Source: Bog-159 sp035499555 (GTDB taxonomy: Bacteria > Acidobacteriota > Terriglobia > Bryobacterales > Bryobacteraceae). From it: a DNA stretch of 64,000 nucleotides. The position numbers were made by a program, and so were the translations under genes. Below are positions 59,020-64,000 of this stretch, piece after piece. The stretch's first letter is position 1, and each line of letters opens with the position of its first letter. Location: assembly GCA_035499555.1 (NCBI GenBank), contig DATJYO010000065.1:109355-173354 (forward strand), read 5' to 3'. The notes beneath the pieces were generated by a model. That model did no database searches. It worked only from the letters and a program-made list of their open reading frames with translations, and was not told where the DNA came from.

Positions 59020-59568
59020 TTCCCCCTCCTCCTATTCACGTCTGGGCACGCTAACTGCTGGGTGCCGTTCCAGAGATTATAGCCCCAGTGTCGCGGCTTT
59101 TTTGGGATGTCGATCGACACCGCCGCGGACCGCCAGGATCTTACGGCAGCCGGACGCGAATGGCGAGTACGTGGAAGCGATTAGAACCAGTGCCACGCGG
59201 CACCGAACGTCACATAATCACGAGGCGTCCAAGAAGGCCAGAATTCGGGTTGACACCGGATTGACCTACGGGCCCCCGCAGGGAAGCATTATTGACGTAA
59301 GCACGGTAAGTTCGGCAGCCCTGGAACCGGTGCAGGGTATGAGAGTCAGGAAGGCGGGCAGAAGCACGGGCCTGACTTCCGGCGGCATCTTCAAGTGTGA
59401 CGGAGGGACCAAGATGAGGCCTAAGTGGCGCGCGGCATGCTTGTTGAGCGTGCCGCAGTCGGCGCAGTCCACGCCGTCACACGGCCTCGTCGAGGACGCG
59501 TCTGCGCGGCCTGCCCGGAGCCCCGGATATGACGTAATGCGCGTGACTGGCGCCTGTCCGTGCTTTGG
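59020..59568. other. Intergenic stretch with likely promoter, no gene recognised
   Basis: 549 bases between two minus-strand genes. A plus-strand open frame (59102-59638) runs into the end of the next gene antiparallel and lacks domain sense. A perfect TATAAT hexamer on the minus strand is listed separately. Confidence 0.5.
59076..59081 (-). promoter_or_regulatory. TATAAT -10 box upstream of the S74-type gene
   Basis: A perfect TATAAT on the minus strand, 57 bases before the ATG at 59019, in a short AT-richer patch. The -35 region 17-18 bases further is A-rich (CAAAAAAG) and not a good TTGACA match, so the promoter call is moderate. Confidence 0.4.
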
Positions 59569-62500
59569 TCAGCGGGTGACCGGTAGAAACAGTCCCGCGG
59601 CGCTCTGGAAGCCGGCCACGGACATTACCACCGGTTGATCGCCTTGCGCCAGGTCTGGAACCTGCACGTTGATCTGGTACAACCCAGGGCCAATCAGTCC
59701 CGCCCATGCCACCCGCGCCGGCGCTCCGCCGATGGCCACATTTACGGGAGAGGCCAGAACAACGGGCTGAAACACCGCCTGGGACACCGGCACATCCGGC
59801 GAGGTGGCGCCGAAACCGGTGCCGTACACCTCGACGATCTCTCCCACGCGCGCCGGTTGGTTCGCGGTGGGTGGCCCGACCAGCGAGCCGTCCGCATGCT
59901 CGGCCGCGACGTAAGTCACGGCGCCTGGCGCCCACGTGAAAAGTTGGGGCGCCAGCCGCTGCAGCATAACGTTACCTGAATAACTCGCGCCCTGCCGAGT
60001 GGTCACCTGGACGCTGACCCGCCCGGAATTCGAATCGGCAGGCGCGAGCACGTTGATCTGCTCCGGGCTGACGTACTCGATGTATGCCGGCTGCCCATCG
60101 ATGCTCGCCGAAACACCGTCAAGCGAGAGCGGCAACTGGCCGTGCACAAAGTCAGCCGATGTCCAGATCCTGATACTGGAACTGAAGCCGCTGCCGAAGA
60201 TCGATACCCACTCGCCGGGCGCGATGGCGCCGGTGTAGCTGGCCGCGTCCGTCACCCTGTCCACGCGCGACGCGGGCGCAGCGGCCGGTTCCACACGTTG
60301 CAGCAAAATGCCGTCCATCGGCGCCAGCGTGACGGTCGGCGCCGCGGAGCCATCGTTATACAGGGCCGCGGAGTAAACATAAACCGCGTCGGCAATCAGC
60401 GAACCCGAACTTGCGCCATTATGCACGCGCAGCACCGGCGAACTGGCGGCTGTCAGATTGAGCCCGGATGCGATCACGTGCCATTGGTCGCCCGCGGCGG
60501 CACTGGATTGGTCCAGCGTAGTGGAATAGAGCACCTGGCCATCGTTGCCCACCAGTTCGTAGATCGCATCATGGGTCCAGCCGGACGCGCTCGGAGCGGC
60601 TGCCAGCCACGTTGAGAGCGAGTAGGTCCCATCTTCGGTTATGCCGAGACTCCAGACCGCTTCGCCTGGTCCGCTATCCAACTGGTGGCAGCCGCCGGCC
60701 CAGGCGTGATAATAAGGGCCGTTGACGGTTTCTCCGCTGGGTGTCCCGCCGCCGGAGTTGTAGATCACCGCCTTCCATGCCCCGGTGGAAACAAAGGCGG
60801 CGCTCGCGTCATCCACAATGTACTGCCAGCGCGGCGCCTGCGTCCCGTTGAAACGGCGGAAACCCGGACCGGGCGTGAACGTCTGCGGCACGGTGGTGCC
60901 GTTCAACAGGACTTTGCCCAGAGTAAAGTCGCGCGAATAAAGGTCTGGCGCCGCGGCCGTGATCCGGATGCCGTCAAGCCACACATTGCCTGCCTGCGTG
61001 CCCAGGTCGAATACCAGCAGGCCATCGGCGGCGGTCACCGGCGCGACGAAACCCAGTGTAAATAGCTGCCAGGTGGGAGCCAGACTGACCTCCGAGAACA
61101 AGCCGTAACTCGAATAGTCCGTGCCGCTCTGCAGCGCGACATCGATCAGGCCATCTCTATCTGAACGCGCCCAGAACTGTAACTGGTAGTTAGTGCCGGC
61201 GGCGAAACTGAGACTGCCCTGCGACAGATTGATGTGCCAATTCATCGTGCCCGCCGCCGCCACGTTAATCAGCGCCGAGTTACTGCCCTCCGCCACGATA
61301 ATCGGGTCTGTAGACACGGTGGCAACGGCTTGGCCGTCAGGATCGACATAGAGATACCAAGCATCGAGTCCCTGCTCGAAGCTGCCGTTGCTGACCAGAT
61401 TCGGGCCACCTCCCGAGCTTAGCCGGGTGGCGGGGCCGATCGGCGTACCGAGCACGAAGTTGTATTCGTCATACCACCAGTTGACGGGCGCGGCAGTGTC
61501 GCCCATGTTGGCAGTGAAGAAGCCGTCGTTCATCAAGGCTACGGCCAGTCCAAAGCGCATATTCGGATACCAGGTCTGCGCGAACTGCAGAACAGAGGGC
61601 AGCATGACGTTCGGCGGCGTGAATCCATACCCGTAGGCAATCTGATTGGGAGGTGAGGACTGCACCATCGCGATCACCGGCGCCCGGCCGCTGTCAAACC
61701 ATGCGTTGTAAGTGCCCAGCAGGGAATCGAACGACGACAGACCTTCCCGCGCATCTACGGCGTCGAAAATCAGGCTGTCACCATTGAAGCTGGCCAGTTC
61801 GCCGGGATCAGGCGGCACCTGGCCCAAATGCCCGGACATGTAGGCGGCGGGCGCAAGCTGCCGAAAGGTCTGAAATACGCGGATGACGCCCGTGCGCCAT
61901 GCGGCATCGAGTGTCGTGGCGGCGTCGGCAATTCCATTGTCGGCGGAACTAATCTGCACCGGATTCCCGTTTACGTCGGTGGTCTGCCAGGAAATCGAGA
62001 GGAACACGTTATCCCAAAAGATCCCGTCGCTGGTGCTCAGGTTCTGCAGCACAAATTGGTAAGCTTCGTTGGCCAGAAAATCGGCTACCTCGGGCTTGGT
62101 CAGGTTCAGCAGATAATAGCCGCCCGGCCAATCCTCGATCTTGTTGCCGTTGACGTCCTTCAGATAGTAACTGTCCGGGATGCCGGGCTGCGGCGCGAAG
62201 GCCGATGTAGCGTTGAAGGATGGCAGAATAATCACCTGTGGATTGGCGTTGCGCAGCGCAGTGGCAGTCGCACTGTCAAAGTACGGGCCGAGGTACAACT
62301 GGACTTGTGCGGCCTGTTCCGGCGCGGTGGCGTATTCATAGGCGCCGTTCCAGATGTTGCCGATGCGCGGAAAACTGCCGTCGCGCGCGGCCACATCGCG
62401 ATACTGGACGGATTGGCTGTAGCTGGGATCGGCGGCGCAGCGCAGGTAAACCGTATTGACAACCGCCGGGTTGACGGCCAATCCCGCGACGGTTCCCTGG

Positions 62501-62769
62501 TGGGCCGTGGTCGGCTGCTGCTCGAAGGGCGCCATGGCATCCAGTGCCGCGTCGGGATCCATGGACCAGCCGCACGTGGTGGCCTCGCTCGAATCGAAGG
62601 AAAGCACGAGACTGCTGGTTCCGGAAGGGAGCAGATTACTGGCGGGAGTGATGTTGAAAATACTGAAACCCACGGCGGCATGCACCGCGAGTGCGGGGCA
62701 GATCAGCAGCGCGACGCTAGCAAGAAGGTGTATGATTGTCCGGCTCCTTCGCGCGATCTGATGAGGCAT
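59569..62769 (-). CDS. Large secreted putative glycoside hydrolase (GHL-type) with CBM-like and Solibacter C-terminal domains
   Basis: 1066 residues with a signal peptide (about 1-32). Residues about 130-450 look like a TIM barrel of the hypothetical GHL families (PQVIILPSFNATSAF, GGYYLLNLTKPEVADFLANE, LSTSDGIFWDNVFLSISW). A CBM4/9-like sandwich (NLVSNGSFEQGLDAWYLY) and a Golvesin/Xly-type domain (YIVDDASAAFVSTGAWKAV) follow. The C-terminus from about 845 is TIGR03437 (RVTDAASYTGAIAPGEWVSI, YIEYVSPEQINVLAPAD, GLYQINVQVPD). Probably an extracellular polysaccharide-active enzyme; activity is unproven. Confidence 0.82.
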   Translation of the reverse strand: MPHQIARRSRTIIHLLASVALLICPALAVHAAVGFSIFNITPASNLLPSGTSSLVLSFDSSEATTCGWSMDPDAALDAMAPFEQQPTTAHQGTVAGLAVNPAVVNTVYLRCAADPSYSQSVQYRDVAARDGSFPRIGNIWNGAYEYATAPEQAAQVQLYLGPYFDSATATALRNANPQVIILPSFNATSAFAPQPGIPDSYYLKDVNGNKIEDWPGGYYLLNLTKPEVADFLANEAYQFVLQNLSTSDGIFWDNVFLSISWQTTDVNGNPVQISSADNGIADAATTLDAAWRTGVIRVFQTFRQLAPAAYMSGHLGQVPPDPGELASFNGDSLIFDAVDAREGLSSFDSLLGTYNAWFDSGRAPVIAMVQSSPPNQIAYGYGFTPPNVMLPSVLQFAQTWYPNMRFGLAVALMNDGFFTANMGDTAAPVNWWYDEYNFVLGTPIGPATRLSSGGGPNLVSNGSFEQGLDAWYLYVDPDGQAVATVSTDPIIVAEGSNSALINVAAAGTMNWHINLSQGSLSFAAGTNYQLQFWARSDRDGLIDVALQSGTDYSSYGLFSEVSLAPTWQLFTLGFVAPVTAADGLLVFDLGTQAGNVWLDGIRITAAAPDLYSRDFTLGKVLLNGTTVPQTFTPGPGFRRFNGTQAPRWQYIVDDASAAFVSTGAWKAVIYNSGGGTPSGETVNGPYYHAWAGGCHQLDSGPGEAVWSLGITEDGTYSLSTWLAAAPSASGWTHDAIYELVGNDGQVLYSTTLDQSSAAAGDQWHVIASGLNLTAASSPVLRVHNGASSGSLIADAVYVYSAALYNDGSAAPTVTLAPMDGILLQRVEPAAAPASRVDRVTDAASYTGAIAPGEWVSIFGSGFSSSIRIWTSADFVHGQLPLSLDGVSASIDGQPAYIEYVSPEQINVLAPADSNSGRVSVQVTTRQGASYSGNVMLQRLAPQLFTWAPGAVTYVAAEHADGSLVGPPTANQPARVGEIVEVYGTGFGATSPDVPVSQAVFQPVVLASPVNVAIGGAPARVAWAGLIGPGLYQINVQVPDLAQGDQPVVMSVAGFQSAAGLFLPVTR

Positions 62770-63531
62770 CGGTTGGGTACCTCCAATGTGGAGCCTTTCT
62801 GCTTCATCTGCATGTTATCGCGGTGCACACCGGGCTGTGCGTGACTGGCTTCTGTTCGCTTTCCCGAGTTTCTATTTTGGCCAGGCGCCACATGGTCGGG
62901 GGATTTCAGTCAGTGAGCGATTTGGTTAGCTTCACCCTGGAGAGCCTGCGGGCCGTGATGGTCACCACGCACCGCGTCATGAAAACTATTCCGGAACGAT
63001 CGCAACCGATCACAAACGTCAGGGTACTACGTCGTTGGGAGGGGCGGGTGGGCAAACAAGAGGTGCGACCCACGCCCTGTGCTTGCCGGCACCGCACGAC
63101 GCAAGTCCAAACCAAGGAAGTACTCGTCAGCCCGCGACAAGCATCGCCGCAACGGGTCCAACCGCTCCGGCGGCACCGCACCCTCCCAAGTCCAGATCGA
63201 AGAGGATGTTCTGGGCGACCGCGATGTCGCGCTCCTTCGCACTCGCCAAACGCCAGTTCTCCAGTCGGAATCAGGTTCAACTTCCCGTTCTGCAGGTTTG
63301 CGGTCCTTCCAGGCGCGCTCAAGTTTCGTAATCGGCGCAGTCAACTCGCCAGCGCCGTCCGCCCCGCCGCTGTCTCGCCTGCCACTGGAGACACTGGGGA
63401 CCCCAGCGTCCACATCAATAGGGATGCGTTGAAAAGCCGGCTTGCATTGGCTCCCCGAGAGCGACATCGCGAGAAATTCTGCACCCGGTTCGGTAATATT
63501 GGCGTGGCGAATGCGAACCCTCCCGTTGCAT
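62770..63531. other. Intergenic stretch, possible degraded gene, nothing firm
   Basis: 762 bases between two minus-strand genes. Several overlapping frames of 100-270 codons exist on both strands, but none has recognisable domains, and composition is that of non-coding or decayed sequence. It may contain a remnant of a former gene, which I could not identify. Confidence 0.4.
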
Positions 63532-64000
63532 TCATACTACGATGGCCTTAACCGAGCGGTTTAGCTCGGCGTGGACCTGGCGGCCCAAACGCACCACCAG
63601 TTGCGGCATCTCTTCGATATCGCCGGCCGAGGTCCGGAAATTCACGATGCAGAAACGCAGCGCAAACTTCCCGGCGATCATAGCATTGGAGATGAATGCC
63701 TCGCCGCTTTTCTCTATCGCTTCCAGCAGGCGCCGATTCAATTCGTTCAGATATTCTTCGGTCGGAGATGCCAGATCGGCCCGCAGCTCTGGAGGAACGT
63801 AGCGGAGTGTCGTGATGCTGAGTTGGTGCGTCATTGCTTCCAACTCGGGGTGGTCCGCTGCAAGGTCATACAGGTACCGCGCGAGAGTGATGTCATCTTG
63901 AATCATCTCCCGGTAGCCTGCTGCCCCGGCCTGCTGCAGGGCGAGCCACACCTTAAGTGCACGAAATCCACGCGAGTTCTGAGGGCCTATGTCGTAGTAG
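63532..64000 (-). CDS. PLP-dependent group II decarboxylase, C-terminal part (5' end outside window)
   Basis: The last ~155 residues; the frame stays open through the right edge, where YYDIGPQNSRGFRALKVWLA, followed by LQQAGAAGYREM, matches the C-terminal domain of aromatic-L-amino-acid decarboxylase-type enzymes. FISNAMIAGKFALRFCIVNF is the small-domain strand of the same family. The PLP lysine lies outside the window. Substrate cannot be inferred. The true start is beyond 64000; the GTG at 63951 is internal. Confidence 0.88.
   Translation of the reverse strand, partial: YYDIGPQNSRGFRALKVWLALQQAGAAGYREMIQDDITLARYLYDLAADHPELEAMTHQLSITTLRYVPPELRADLASPTEEYLNELNRRLLEAIEKSGEAFISNAMIAGKFALRFCIVNFRTSAGDIEEMPQLVVRLGRQVHAELNRSVKAIVV

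Noticed and set aside
59102..59638. Plus-strand open frame of 178 codons
   Set aside because: Runs antiparallel into a well-supported gene and lacks domain sense.
1..64000. CRISPR array, rRNA, tRNA or insertion sequence
   Set aside because: No regularly spaced short repeats, rRNA-like or tRNA-like sequence, or transposase signature was found by reading.

Overview
The window is high-GC and looks like the chromosome of an acidobacterium of the Bryobacter/Candidatus Solibacter type. Two large secreted proteins (46064-48925 and 59569-62769) end in the C-terminal domain that TIGRFAMs describes from Solibacter usitatus (TIGR03437). The dissimilatory sulfur genes resemble those reported from uncultured peatland Acidobacteria. 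The assignment rests on remembered family signatures, not on a search.

Layout. (1) 1-3656, plus strand: the end of an Hmc/Tmc-like transmembrane redox complex, made of a CCG-domain protein cut by the window edge, a cytochrome b-type subunit, a four-cluster ferredoxin and an NrfD-type subunit fused to a six-heme cytochrome c. (2) 3634-5955, minus strand: dsrD, dsrN and a precorrin-2 dehydrogenase (siroheme synthesis). (3) 6003-13880, minus strand: a small membrane-anchored protein, a serine hydrolase, and an operon of two TauE/SafE-type exporters, a small membrane protein, a lipoprotein, a TIGR02186 membrane protein and a PEP/pyruvate-binding enzyme. (4) 14233-18217: citrate synthase, a cytidylate kinase-like/BON protein, and a uroporphyrinogen-III methyltransferase fused to a second methyltransferase-like region. 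(5) 18514-41286, plus strand: about 22.8 kb of near-contiguous, often overlapping genes. These are a MarR-type regulator, aprB, aprA, two Cys-rich small-protein genes, qmoABC, dsrAB, an unknown four-helix protein, dsrL, dsrC, an RsbRD-type protein, dsrMKJOP, a YeiH-type exporter, a small membrane protein, a TauE/SafE exporter and an outer-membrane porin. (6) 41498-45804: a two-component system with a divergent PepSY-like protein, a beta-propeller protein and a DNA-binding-type protein. (7) 46064-64000: ordinary acidobacterial secreted and glycan-related genes, a CHASE4-type histidine kinase, a peptidase S74-type protein and a truncated PLP-dependent decarboxylase.

How the genes work together. 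AprBA reduces APS to sulfite (or the reverse) with electrons exchanged with the quinone pool through QmoABC. DsrAB reduces sulfite onto DsrC, and DsrMKJOP links the DsrC trisulfide or thiols to menaquinone. DsrL can bring NAD(P)H electrons to DsrAB. DsrN, the precorrin-2 dehydrogenase and the SUMT make the siroheme (amidated by DsrN) that DsrAB needs. The YeiH and TauE/SafE transporters probably move sulfite or other sulfur anions. DsrD together with no dsrEFH in view favours the reductive direction, while DsrL leaves it open. The sulfate adenylyltransferase gene (sat) is not in the window, so sulfate activation cannot be shown here.

No rRNA, tRNA, CRISPR array, IS element or phage module was recognised.
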